Shown here: piece after piece, positions 34,304 to 42,751 of the stretch
Position numbering within the stretch: the stretch's first letter is position 1
Layout: the number at the start of each line of letters is the position of its first letter
DNA from: Paraburkholderia caribensis
GTDB lineage: Bacteria; Pseudomonadota; Gammaproteobacteria; Burkholderiales; Burkholderiaceae
Direction: 5' to 3'
DNA: 64,000 bases
Assembly: GCF_002902945.1 (NCBI RefSeq)
Contig: NZ_CP026103.1
Location: 620,001 to 684,000, forward strand
Position numbers and translations under genes: made by a program
The notes under the pieces: generated by a model
The model's input: only the letters and a program-made list of their open reading frames with translations
Told to the model about the DNA's origin: nothing
The model's database searches: none

Positions 34304-35236
34304 TCACTGCGCATCCAGCGGAAACTGACGGTCGAAACTCGGCGCGACATCCAGCCGCGTTTTGATGACGTCGGCGCGGTGATAGAGATCGGCGGTCTTT
34401 TGCTGCTCGGCGATCACATGGTCGTCGATCGCGATAGGGTGCAGTTGCGCGCGCTGATAGACGGTCTTCAACACTTCGGGCGGCAAGCCTGTCACGCGCG
34501 ATTGCATCGCGGCAACTTCATCGGGATGCGACAGCGCCCAGCGCTGCCCGGCCGCGACGCGCTTCAGAAAGTCGGCGATCTCCGTGCGCTTGGCCTTGAT
34601 CGAGTCTTCCGTTGCCGCCTGGAAGCTCAGTCCCGACGAGAGATTCACACCATTCGCGATGCTGCGGTCGTGATCGCGCTGTTCGGCGAGCGCCACGTAC
34701 GGGTCCCATGTGGACCACGCATCGACGTTGCCCGACGCGAGCGCCGCCTTTGCATCGGCGGGCTGCATGAAGCGTAGCGACACGTCGGAGAGCTTGATGC
34801 CCGCGCGTTCCAGCGTTGCGATAGCGAGGTAATGGCCTATCGAGCCACGCGTCGTCGCGATGCGCTTCCCCTTCAGATCGGCGGCGCTTTTGATGGGCGA
34901 CTGATCGGGGACGATGATCGCAAGGTCGATGGGCTGCGAGCGCGTTACCGCGACGGCGCGCACCTTCGCGCCGGCTGCGTAGGCGAAGATCAACGGCGCG
35001 TCGCCGAGTCCGCCGACATCGATTGCACCCGCATTCAGCGCTTCGCCAAGCGGCTGCGCAGCGGGGAAGTTGAACCATTCGATCTTGTACGGCACGTCCT
35101 TCAACTGCCCGGATGCTTCGAGAATGCCGCGCGTCTGCAACTGCTGATCGCCAACCTTGAGGGTGGTGTCGGCGTGAGCGGCGAACGGGGCGGCGGATAA
35201 CGCCACGAGGAGAACACGGGCAATCAGACGGTGCAT
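34304..35236 (-). CDS. Sulfonate-type ABC binding protein
   Basis: A 310-residue periplasmic protein with a Sec signal (LIARVLLVALSAAPFAAHA). The mature part has LKVGDQQLQTRGILEASGQL, IEWFNFPAAQPLGEALNAGA, GKRIATTRGSIGHYLAIATL, and GNVDAWSTWDPYVALAE, the SsuA/NMT1 signature blocks. It is followed by a DszC-like enzyme and is divergent from a LysR regulator. No permease or ATPase accompanies it, so it must use transport units coded elsewhere, perhaps those at 26627-28479. Confidence 0.92.
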   Translation of the reverse strand: MHRLIARVLLVALSAAPFAAHADTTLKVGDQQLQTRGILEASGQLKDVPYKIEWFNFPAAQPLGEALNAGAIDVGGLGDAPLIFAYAAGAKVRAVAVTRSQPIDLAIIVPDQSPIKSAADLKGKRIATTRGSIGHYLAIATLERAGIKLSDVSLRFMQPADAKAALASGNVDAWSTWDPYVALAEQRDHDRSIANGVNLSSGLSFQAATEDSIKAKRTEIADFLKRVAAGQRWALSHPDEVAAMQSRVTGLPPEVLKTVYQRAQLHPIAIDDHVIAEQQKTADLYHRADVIKTRLDVAPSFDRQFPLDAQ

Positions 35237-35426
35237 GATGGATCGTGACCAATGCGAGAGAGGATGAAAAGCCTACGATACGCAGGCGCTTTTTATAAGG
35301 CAAACGCATTGTTCTGCTTTGCTAATATGCGAGATCGAAATACGTGTGCGGCCTTGAATGCGATACGTCAATCACGTTAAGCTCGACACATCGTTGATCC
35401 AACCTTCATCAAGCGGAAAGCACTCA
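35237..35426. promoter_or_regulatory. Divergent promoter region, binding protein and LysR regulator
   Basis: This 190-base gap between divergent genes is AT-richer at about 35285-35345. LysR proteins usually bind such shared regions, so it is the probable control site of the binding protein/DszC-like operon. No exact T-N11-A site was fixed by eye. Confidence 0.45.
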
Positions 35427-36338
35427 ATGAAACTCGATGAGATCGAGGCCTTTGTCGCTGTCGTGCGCAGCCAGTCGCTGAATCAGGCAGCCAATGCGCT
35501 GGCGCTTACGCAGCCCGCCGTAACGCGCCGCATCCAGAACTTCGAAGAAGCGCTCGGCGTGGCCTTGCTCGACCGCAACACAAAGCCTTTAAAGACGACG
35601 CCGATGGGGCGCGCCGTCTACGAGCAATGCCGCGCGATCGTGCGTGAAGTCGAAGCGCTCAGACATCTCGTCACCGACGATGCGCCGCTTGCGGGCGTGC
35701 TGCGTCTCGGCGTCGCGCAGACGGTCGCCGACGTTGCGATGCTGAAGGCCTTGCATGCGTTGCGTGAAGCACACCCGGAATTGCAGGCCCGTGTATCGAC
35801 GGGTTGGGGCAATCCGCTGCTGCAAAAGGTCGAAGACGGTGAACTCGACGCGGCCGTCGTGCTGCTGCCTGCTAACCGTGCACTGCCCGAAGCACTGGTG
35901 GGCGAGGTGCTCGGTCCATTGAAGCTGGCCGTCGTCGCGCGCAAGGGCAGCATGAAAAAGCGCGCGCATACGCTGGCCGAATGCCAGGCGTATGGCTGGG
36001 TGCTGAATCCCGATGGTTGCGGCTTTCGCGCGGGACTGCAACACGCGCTGGCCGCGCAGGGTTACGCGTTGAAGCTGAATCTGGAAACGCTCGGCACCGA
36101 GCTTCAACTCGGCCTCGTCGCCGACGGCGTCGGGTTGGGTCTCGTGCCGTTGCCGCTGCTGGATGCAAGCGCGTACGCGGCGCAACTCGACGTGATCCAG
36201 CTCAGTGACTTCAAGCCTGAAATCGCGGTGTGGATGGTGCGCTCGCGGGCGCTCGGCAAGATGCAGTCGGCGTTGACGGTGCTGTCGGAAAGCATCGAAA
36301 AGAGCTTCAAGGCCGCACGTTTGTCGCGCGCGGCTTGA
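35427..36338 (+). CDS. LysR-family transcriptional regulator
   Basis: A 303-residue LysR protein starting at ATG 35427 (MKLDEIEAFVAVVRS). Helix-turn-helix: QSLNQAANALALTQPAVTRR, then IQNFEEALGVALLDRNTKPL. The effector domain (about 90-290) includes GVLRLGVAQTVADVAMLKAL. The arrangement suggests that it activates or represses the divergent binding protein/DszC-like pair in response to a sulfur compound. The frame is open 23 codons further upstream, but that part is not family-like. Confidence 0.92.
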   Translation: MKLDEIEAFVAVVRSQSLNQAANALALTQPAVTRRIQNFEEALGVALLDRNTKPLKTTPMGRAVYEQCRAIVREVEALRHLVTDDAPLAGVLRLGVAQTVADVAMLKALHALREAHPELQARVSTGWGNPLLQKVEDGELDAAVVLLPANRALPEALVGEVLGPLKLAVVARKGSMKKRAHTLAECQAYGWVLNPDGCGFRAGLQHALAAQGYALKLNLETLGTELQLGLVADGVGLGLVPLPLLDASAYAAQLDVIQLSDFKPEIAVWMVRSRALGKMQSALTVLSESIEKSFKAARLSRAA

Positions 36339-36367
36339 GATTTCGGACGACTCCCGACAAGTCCCGA

Positions 36368-37975
36368 TCAGATCACGAAGAACCCGTGCGTGCCGTCGCG
36401 GTCCAGTTGCGCGACCAAACCGTATTCCCATTCCAGATAGGCGTTCATGGCTTCGCGCGCATTGTCGGTGCCTTCATAGGGGCGCCGGTAACGGTCGATG
36501 CGCGGTGAAGCGAGACGGGCATCGCCATGCTCGACAGGGAGGCCCGCGCTGATCCACGCCGACGTGCCGCCATCGAGCACCTGCACCGGCTTGCCCGTCA
36601 ACGCCGCGACTTCCGGTGCGATATACGGCGCGAGCGCGTTCGTTCCGCAGGTGATCACATAGCGCTTCGCATCGGGCAAGGCGCGCAGATCGTCGAAGGC
36701 ATTCGACAGGCGCGAGCGCACGATCCAGTTCGCGCCCGGAATATGCGCCTTCACATGATTGGCGCTCGACGTCACATCGAGCACGACCGTACCGCTCGCC
36801 GTGTCGGCGAGCAGCGCCGCGAGTTCTTGTGGCGCGAGCGCCGGCGTCGCAGCAGGCTGCGGCTTCGCAGCTTGCCACGGGCCGCTTGCCGTCAGGTCGT
36901 CCGGCGATGCGGCGTCTACCACGTACGTGTCGATGTTCATCTGCGCGAGCCACGAAGCCGTCATGTTCGCGCGCACGCCGTCGTCGTCGAACAGCACGAC
37001 ACGTGCGCCGCGCACAGGCGCGAACATGTCCGTCTCCTGCACGAGCTGTCCACCCGGCGCGCCCTGGAAGCCGGGCGCGTGCGCGCGTTCGTATTCGACG
37101 GGCGTGCGCACGTCGAAGCGATAGGTGGTGCGCGACGAGTCGGCGGCCCAGCGCGCGGCTTCGTCGAGCGTCGTGCGGCTCACGCCCGCGCGTTGCGCGA
37201 GCGCGAGCGCGGCACGCCGCGATGCGTCGATGTCCGCGGCGTCGAGCCCGGTTTGCAGATCGAAACGACGGTCGCTGCCATGTTCGAGTTGCTGGCCCGC
37301 GAGCGTCCAGCCGATCGTGCCGTTACGCAGTGCGGCAACGGGATTCGGCAGCCCTGCGTTGACCAGCGATTGCGTGCCGATGATGCTGCGCGTACGCCCC
37401 GCGCAATTGACGATCACACGCGTGGTGGGCTTCGGCGCCAGCGCACGTGCGCGCAACACCAGTTCCGCGCCGGGCACGCTGATGCTGCCGGGAATGTTCA
37501 TCGTCTGATATTCGTCGAAGCGGCGCGCGTCGAGCACGACGACGTCGTCGCCGTTCTTCAGCAGCGCATCGACGGCTTCAGCCGAAAGCGACGGCGTGTG
37601 CCGCTGCGCTTCGACGAATTCGCCGAACGCCTTGCTCGGCACGTTGACGTCGCGAAACACTTCGCCGCCTGCGCGTATCCATCCGTCCAATCCGCCCGCG
37701 AGCAACGCGACGTTCGTGTAGCCCAGCGCCGTCAAGGTGTCGGCGGCGCGCTCCGCGAAGCCTTCGCCCGCATCGAACAGGACGACAGGCACATCGCGGC
37801 GCGGCAGGCGCGTCCACGCGTCGAGTTCGATGCGCGACAACGAGAGATTCGCCGCAAAAAGCGGATGACATTGCGCATGCGGGTCTTCTTCGCGCACATC
37901 GAGCAGGGCGATTTCACGCCTGGCGAGCAGCGCTTCGCGCACGTCTTCATAAGTGCGCAGCGGATATGACTTCAT
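36368..37975 (-). CDS. Four-domain rhodanese (sulfurtransferase)
   Basis: A 535-residue protein made of four rhodanese-like domains (about 1-115, 130-240, 265-370, 385-490). Domain 2 has a catalytic Cys in VIVNCAGRTRSIIG, and domain 4 in YVITCGTNALAP. Domains 1 and 3 have Asp at that place (VVLFDAGEG, VVLFDDDGV), so they are likely structural or accessory. The reaction would be transfer of sulfane sulfur to thiols or cyanide. The start ATG at 37975 overlaps the upstream cupin stop (ATGA). A short tail with YLEWEYGLVAQLDRDGTHGF follows the last domain. Confidence 0.92.
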   Translation of the reverse strand: MKSYPLRTYEDVREALLARREIALLDVREEDPHAQCHPLFAANLSLSRIELDAWTRLPRRDVPVVLFDAGEGFAERAADTLTALGYTNVALLAGGLDGWIRAGGEVFRDVNVPSKAFGEFVEAQRHTPSLSAEAVDALLKNGDDVVVLDARRFDEYQTMNIPGSISVPGAELVLRARALAPKPTTRVIVNCAGRTRSIIGTQSLVNAGLPNPVAALRNGTIGWTLAGQQLEHGSDRRFDLQTGLDAADIDASRRAALALAQRAGVSRTTLDEAARWAADSSRTTYRFDVRTPVEYERAHAPGFQGAPGGQLVQETDMFAPVRGARVVLFDDDGVRANMTASWLAQMNIDTYVVDAASPDDLTASGPWQAAKPQPAATPALAPQELAALLADTASGTVVLDVTSSANHVKAHIPGANWIVRSRLSNAFDDLRALPDAKRYVITCGTNALAPYIAPEVAALTGKPVQVLDGGTSAWISAGLPVEHGDARLASPRIDRYRRPYEGTDNAREAMNAYLEWEYGLVAQLDRDGTHGFFVI

Positions 37976-38568
37976 GAATGACGACGTTCCTTGCTGAGAT
38001 CCCACAGGTTCGGGATGGTTTCGTTCGAGTAGCCGGAGATGAAAGGCTTGTTCAGGCCGTCGGGCGCGTAGGTCGAGCGCAGCACTGCGCCGATGTTCGC
38101 ACCATAGACGTGAATGCTGACGGACACGCGGTCATCATACGCATTGCGCACCCGGTGAATATCGCCGATGCGCGGCGAGACCGCTTCGACAGCGCCTTTT
38201 TCAAGGCGAATTTCGTCGCCTGCCTGGCGCAGTGTGCCGTCGCTGTCGCGCGTAAAGGGCGCGGCGAGTTCCGCGCCGCGCAGCACGCCGATCAAGCCCC
38301 ACACCGTGTGGTCGTGGATCGGCGTCTGCTGTCCGGGACCCCAGACAAAACTGACGACGCTGAAGCGCTGTTGCACGTCGGCATACAGCAGGTATTGCTG
38401 ATAACGCTCGGGGGAAGGTTGCGCAAAAGCCTCTGGCAGCCAGTCGTCGGCGTCGATCAGCTCGCGCAAGGCATCCCCGCCACGTTCGAGCAATTCGGGT
38501 TCAGCGGTATTGGCATCGCCGAGCGCCGCGATCGCGCCGACGAAATGACGCAGTTTGTGAATCGCCAT
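37972..38568 (-). CDS. Cysteine dioxygenase-type cupin (thiol dioxygenase)
   Basis: A 198-residue cupin of the cysteine/3-mercaptopropionate dioxygenase group. The iron ligands sit in WGPGQQTPIHDHTVWG (two His) and in GDIHRVRN (third His). RFSVVSFVWGPG and LIGVLRGAEL are typical of the bacterial branch. It would oxidise a small thiol to the sulfinate with O2. The start overlaps the aldolase stop (TGATG), and the stop overlaps the rhodanese start (ATGA), so three genes are translationally chained. The exact thiol cannot be told. Confidence 0.9.
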   Translation of the reverse strand: MAIHKLRHFVGAIAALGDANTAEPELLERGGDALRELIDADDWLPEAFAQPSPERYQQYLLYADVQQRFSVVSFVWGPGQQTPIHDHTVWGLIGVLRGAELAAPFTRDSDGTLRQAGDEIRLEKGAVEAVSPRIGDIHRVRNAYDDRVSVSIHVYGANIGAVLRSTYAPDGLNKPFISGYSNETIPNLWDLSKERRHS

Positions 38569-39383
38569 CAGTCGAGCAGCTCCCGTTCTTCTTCGACGAG
38601 CCCTTCGTACAAGCTCTCGAACGAGTGCAGCGCGCCGCCGGGACGGCCGACCTGCTGATGCGTCAACGCGGCCATGTCGTGCGGGATGGGCTGCGGCGTG
38701 CCGGCCGCTTCGGCGAGCAGTTGCGCGTGGCATGCGTTGTCGAGCGCGATGTACCACCATGCCGCCGCCTCCACACTCGGTCCGACCGTCAGTATGCCGT
38801 GGTTCTTCAGGATCACCGCCTTGTGCTGGCCAAGCGCGTCGGCGATGCGCGCGCCTTCGCCGGTATCGAGCACGACGCCTTTGAAGTCGTCGAACAGCGC
38901 GTGATCCTCGTAGAACGAGCACGAGTCCTGCGTCAACGGATCGAGCTTGCGTCCCAGCGTGGACCATGCTTTGCCATACAGCGAATGCGTGTGCGCAGCG
39001 GCGACGACGTCGGGCCGCGCTTCATGGATCGCGGCGTGAATCGCGAATGCCGCCTGATTCACGGGACCGTCGCCGACGACGATCTCGCCATGACGGTTGA
39101 CGAGCAACAGGTCCGACACGCGGATGCGGCCGAAATGCTTGCCGAGCGGGTTGACCCAGAAGTGGTCGGTCCATTCGGGATCGCGCGCGGTGATATGACC
39201 CGCGAGACCTTGTGCGAAGCCATACCGCGCGAACAGGCGGAATGCGCCTGCAAGACGCTCCTGCCGGTGGCGGCGTTCTTGCGCGAGCGTGCGCTGCGGC
39301 GCGGCGTCGTCGTCGAACCAGAACTTGCGCACGGGTGTCTGGCGAAGCGCGAGCGAGGGCGTATCGTGAAGTAGGGTACTCAT
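38568..39383 (-). CDS. Class II aldolase/adducin-family protein
   Basis: A 271-residue class II aldolase fold. GLAGHITARDP near residue 65 is the substrate loop, NRHGEIVVGDGPVNQAAFAI follows, and the metal-binding His pair is in AAHTHSLYGKAW, with a third His in LKNHGILTVG. Members cleave or act on hydroxy-keto compounds, and several lack sugar phosphate binding. It follows the flavin monooxygenase by 20 bases and overlaps the cupin gene. Its place suggests that it processes the carbon skeleton released after desulfonation, which is inference. Confidence 0.9.
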   Translation of the reverse strand: MSTLLHDTPSLALRQTPVRKFWFDDDAAPQRTLAQERRHRQERLAGAFRLFARYGFAQGLAGHITARDPEWTDHFWVNPLGKHFGRIRVSDLLLVNRHGEIVVGDGPVNQAAFAIHAAIHEARPDVVAAAHTHSLYGKAWSTLGRKLDPLTQDSCSFYEDHALFDDFKGVVLDTGEGARIADALGQHKAVILKNHGILTVGPSVEAAAWWYIALDNACHAQLLAEAAGTPQPIPHDMAALTHQQVGRPGGALHSFESLYEGLVEEERELLD

Positions 39384-39403
39384 GTTCCGATGGGCTCCCG
39401 TCG

Positions 39404-40480
39404 TCACGCGGCGCGGCGGATGCGCGCGGTCAACTCGCGCGTCGCCGGAATCAGCTCGCGCCCGTAGTCGATGGCATCTTCGAGCGGATCGAATCCGCGA
39501 ACCAGGAAGGTCGTCACGCCCAACTCGTAATACTCGGAGAGCGTTTGCGCGACCTGTGCCGGCGTGCCGACCAACGCCGTGGAATTCGAGCGTCCGCCGA
39601 TTTCCTTGGCGACGGCCGTCCACAGCCGGTCGTCGGCGCGCACGCCGTCTCCCGACGCGGCCAGCAGGCGCTTGGCGCCTTCGCTCTGCTGCGGGCCGCC
39701 GCGCGAAAAGCCCTGTTCGACGCGCAAACGCCGTGTTTCTTCGAGAATGTGCTCGGCGCGTTCCCACGCGGCCTGTTCCGTCGACGCGAGAATCGGGCGG
39801 AACGACACCGAGAAGCGCACGTTGCGGCCATGCCTGCCGGCTTCGGCACGCACGCGCGCGATCAGTTCGGCGACCTGCTGTTTCGATTCGCCCCACAAGG
39901 CGTAGACGTCGGCGTGCTTGCCCGCAACGGCGAGCGCAGCCTCCGAAGCACCGCCGAAATAGATCGGCACATGCGGCGTCTGCTTCGGCTTCACATCCGA
40001 GAAAGCCTTTTCAAAGCGATAAAAGCGGCCTTCATGATCGAACGGCTGGTTTTCAGTCCAGACGCGCCGCAGGATCTGCAGATATTCGTCGGTGCGCGCA
40101 TAGCGTTCGTCATGCGTGAGGTAGTCGCCGTCGCGGCGTTGGTCCTCGTCGCTGCCGCCGGAGATGAAGTGCACGGCGAGACGTCCGCCGGAGAAATGAT
40201 CGAGCGTGGCCAGTTGACGCGCGGCCAGCGTCGGCGCGACGAAGCCCGGGCGGTGCGCGAGCATGAAGTGCACGCGTGAGGTGACGCTCGCAGCATACGC
40301 AATCGTGATGGTCGCGTCGGGGCTCGTCGAACTGTGCGGCACGAGTATGCGATCGAAGCCCGCGTTCTCGTGGGCCTGCGCAAAGGCGCGCACGTAGTCG
40401 GTATCGATTGCGGGGCCTTGCGGCAGATGCGTTTCCGATACCTTGCGCTGTTGGATCATGCCGATGAATTCGACGCTCAC
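39404..40480 (-). CDS. SsuD-like alkanesulfonate monooxygenase (LLM class)
   Basis: A 358-residue FMNH2-dependent monooxygenase. SsuD-type signatures are FIGMIQQRKVSETHLPQG, DRILVPHSSTSPDATITIA, the GGRLAVHFISGGSDEDQRRD loop, and THDERYARTDEYLQILRRVW. Such enzymes oxidise alkanesulfonates to aldehyde plus sulfite. The needed flavin reductase is not nearby. It begins a four-gene operon (monooxygenase, aldolase, thiol dioxygenase, rhodanese) in which adjacent genes overlap or nearly touch. The 170-base gap upstream should hold the promoter. Confidence 0.92.
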   Translation of the reverse strand: MSVEFIGMIQQRKVSETHLPQGPAIDTDYVRAFAQAHENAGFDRILVPHSSTSPDATITIAYAASVTSRVHFMLAHRPGFVAPTLAARQLATLDHFSGGRLAVHFISGGSDEDQRRDGDYLTHDERYARTDEYLQILRRVWTENQPFDHEGRFYRFEKAFSDVKPKQTPHVPIYFGGASEAALAVAGKHADVYALWGESKQQVAELIARVRAEAGRHGRNVRFSVSFRPILASTEQAAWERAEHILEETRRLRVEQGFSRGGPQQSEGAKRLLAASGDGVRADDRLWTAVAKEIGGRSNSTALVGTPAQVAQTLSEYYELGVTTFLVRGFDPLEDAIDYGRELIPATRELTARIRRAA

Positions 40481-40650
40481 GTTGGCTCCTTGCCGGATGT
40501 TCCGCTTCGACGGACGATTAGATGTGAAAGCAGACGCGCTCAGCGTCTGCAGGTCGAAATCAGGCTATCACTGCGTTATGCAGAATTTAAATAGTAAATT
40601 CAGATAAAGATATCGAGTGCGCATGTTAGATATGGACCGGCCTGCTTGGA

Positions 40651-40938
40651 TCAGCGTGTGGACGGCAGGCGTTCCAGAAACGCCCACGGGAAAATGCCGC
40701 GTTCGTGGCGGTCGCTGAACAGCAGTTGGACGCCGTATCCGGCGGGGCGAACGTCCAGCAGTGCGATGTCGTCCGGCACGACGGGTGCGCCGCCGTGCAG
40801 GCGCAGGCGCTTGCATTCGGCGCAAGGGCAAAGCTGCCGCAACACGCGATGCGCGACGCACTGCGTCGCGCCGTCGGGCCAATGCAGCGTCAACGTGTGC
40901 GCTGCGTGGTCGATCTCGATGTGGCGAGGCGTTTTCAT
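40651..40938 (-). CDS. DUF971 protein (gamma-butyrobetaine hydroxylase N-terminal-like)
   Basis: A 95-residue protein with the DUF971 pattern: LHWPDGATQCVAHRVLRQLC, then PCAECKRL as part of a Cys-rich metal-binding site, PVVPDDIALLDVRPAGYGVQ, FSDRHERGIFPWAFLERL. The same module forms the N-terminal part of gamma-butyrobetaine hydroxylases and occurs in iron-sulfur-linked proteins. It is the last gene of the AprA-like/ferredoxin operon and overlaps the HEAT gene stop (ATGA). Confidence 0.87.
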   Translation of the reverse strand: MKTPRHIEIDHAAHTLTLHWPDGATQCVAHRVLRQLCPCAECKRLRLHGGAPVVPDDIALLDVRPAGYGVQLLFSDRHERGIFPWAFLERLPSTR

Positions 40939-41930
40939 CGCGTGGTCTGCGCGATCTGTTGCAAGGCGATCCGCACGGCCTTGCGGACTTCGGGATCGGC
41001 GTCGTCGTGTGCGTGTTCCAGCGCGGCGAGTGTCGATGGATCGCGCAGTTCGCCGAGCGCGAGCGCCGCTTCCTTGCGCAAGTTGCTGATGGCGTGCGAC
41101 AGCAGCGCGACGAGCGGTTGTGCGGCGGCGCGGTCGCCCAGTTGACCCAGGGCCCGCGCCGCGCGCAGACGCACTTGCCAGTAGGCGTCGTCCAGCGCGG
41201 CGATCAGCGCGTCGCGAGCGGCTTGCGCACGCAGCTTGCCTAGCGTCGTGGCGGCTTCTTCGCGCACTTGCCACGCCGGATCGGCGAGCGTGTGCAGCAG
41301 CGCGTCGGCTGTCGCGGCATCGTCCGCTGGCGCAAAGCCCAATGCGCCGACGGCCGTGCGGCGGATCTCCGCGCTGGCGTCACGCGTCGCGGCCCGCGCG
41401 AGCGGCGCGAGTGCGCGCGTATCCTTGAGCCAGCCGAGCACACCGACGGCTTCGATGCGTACGCTCGAGTCGTCGTGATCGAGCGCGCGCACTGCGGCTG
41501 AGAACGCGTCGGCATAACGCAGTTCGCGCAAGGCGCGCAACACGGCCGCCTTCACGAACGGCTCGGGATGCTCGACCCACGCGCACAGCACTTCGCCGGA
41601 AGCCGCGTCCTTCAACGCCGACAGACTCGACGCAGCCGCTGCGCGCACATCGTGCTGCGCGTCGGTCAGCGCCTCGCACAACGCCGCGACGATCTCCCGT
41701 TGCTCCCACGCGCCGAGCACGCGTGCGGCTTCGCTGCGCACGTCGGCGGATTCGTCGTGCTTCAGCGCGGCAACGATGGGTTGCAGCGCGTCGGGGTCTT
41801 CGAGGTCGGCGAGTTCGAGCAGCGCGATGCGCCGCACGACGGCATCGGCATCCGCGAGACGCGGCAGCAATGCTGCCGCTTCCGGCGCGAGTGTTTGGGG
41901 ATCGTAGGTCAGAATGGTCGGGTCGGTCAT
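40935..41930 (-). CDS. HEAT-repeat protein (PBS-lyase type)
   Basis: A 331-residue protein built almost wholly of about nine HEAT repeats of roughly 30-31 residues. Each has the form of a helix pair with DxxVRxxAAxALG, for example DVRSEAARVLGAWE, SVRIEAVGVLGWL, QVREEAATTLGKL and QVRLRAARALGQLGD. Such repeats make a protein-binding solenoid, as in phycobilin lyases and some enzyme maturation factors. It follows the ABC ATPase gene by 29 bases and overlaps the DUF971 gene. A chaperone or adaptor role for the flavoprotein is a guess. Confidence 0.92.
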   Translation of the reverse strand: MTDPTILTYDPQTLAPEAAALLPRLADADAVVRRIALLELADLEDPDALQPIVAALKHDESADVRSEAARVLGAWEQREIVAALCEALTDAQHDVRAAAASSLSALKDAASGEVLCAWVEHPEPFVKAAVLRALRELRYADAFSAAVRALDHDDSSVRIEAVGVLGWLKDTRALAPLARAATRDASAEIRRTAVGALGFAPADDAATADALLHTLADPAWQVREEAATTLGKLRAQAARDALIAALDDAYWQVRLRAARALGQLGDRAAAQPLVALLSHAISNLRKEAALALGELRDPSTLAALEHAHDDADPEVRKAVRIALQQIAQTTR

Positions 41931-41959
41931 GGACGATCAAAGTGTGAGGTTGCGCGGCG

Positions 41960-42751
41960 TCATGCCGTCTCGCGCAGCAGTGCAAGGCATTGGCGCTTGA
42001 TATCGATGAAGGCGGGGTCGAGCGTCGTGTCGTCGCGGCGCGGGCGCGGCAAGGGCACGGGGATGTCCGCCACCACGCGAGCCGGGCGCTGCGACAGCAT
42101 CAGGATGCGGTCGGCGAGAAACAGCGCTTCTTCGATGTCGTGCGTGACGAACACGACAGTGGTGCGCACCTTCGCCCAGATATCGAGCAGCAGTGTCTGC
42201 ATCATGCGGCGAGTTTGCGCGTCGAGCGCGCCGAATGGCTCGTCCATCAGCAGCACGCGCGGCCGGTTGATCAGCACGCGTGCGATCTCGACGCGCTGCT
42301 GCATGCCGCCCGACAGCTGCGCCGGATAGTGCGCGTCGAATCCGCCCAGTCCGACGAGTTCGAGCAGTTCGGTTGCCTGCCTGCGCCGCTCGCTCGCGCC
42401 GAGTCCCTTCATCTTGAGACCGAAAGCGACGTTGTCGATCACGCGCTTCCACGGAAACAGCGTGTGCTGCTGAAACACCAGGCCGCGCTCGGGATGCGGA
42501 CGGTCGACCGCTTCATCGTCGACGGCAATCGTGCCGTGCGTCGCGGCGATATGGCCCGCTATCGCGCCGAGCAAGGTCGACTTGCCGCAACCCGAAGGGC
42601 CGAGCACGCAGACGAACTGACCGGGCGCGATATCGACGTCGAGGCCGTCGAGCGTGGCGATGCGCGCGTGCGGCGGACCGACTTCGACGGCAAGCTGGCG
42701 CACGCTGATGCTGGCCGCCGTGGTGGCGGCTTCAAGGCCGGCGCTGCTCAT
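41960..42751 (-). CDS. ABC transporter ATP-binding protein, SsuB/TauB class
   Basis: A 263-residue ATPase with Walker A GPSGCGKSTLL, Q-loop LVFQQHTLFPWK, signature LSGGMQQRVEIARVL, Walker B VLLMDEPFGALD and switch region FVTHDIEEALFL. It energises the permease whose stop overlaps its start (ATGA at 42748-42751). Sequence places it in the nitrate/sulfonate/taurine class. Confidence 0.93.
   Translation of the reverse strand: MSSAGLEAATTAASISVRQLAVEVGPPHARIATLDGLDVDIAPGQFVCVLGPSGCGKSTLLGAIAGHIAATHGTIAVDDEAVDRPHPERGLVFQQHTLFPWKRVIDNVAFGLKMKGLGASERRRQATELLELVGLGGFDAHYPAQLSGGMQQRVEIARVLINRPRVLLMDEPFGALDAQTRRMMQTLLLDIWAKVRTTVVFVTHDIEEALFLADRILMLSQRPARVVADIPVPLPRPRRDDTTLDPAFIDIKRQCLALLRETA

Noticed and set aside
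34304..35236. Possible DszB-like desulfinase, as DszB shares the binding-protein fold
   Set aside because: The protein has a clear Sec signal peptide and full SsuA-type motifs, so a periplasmic binding role is more likely.
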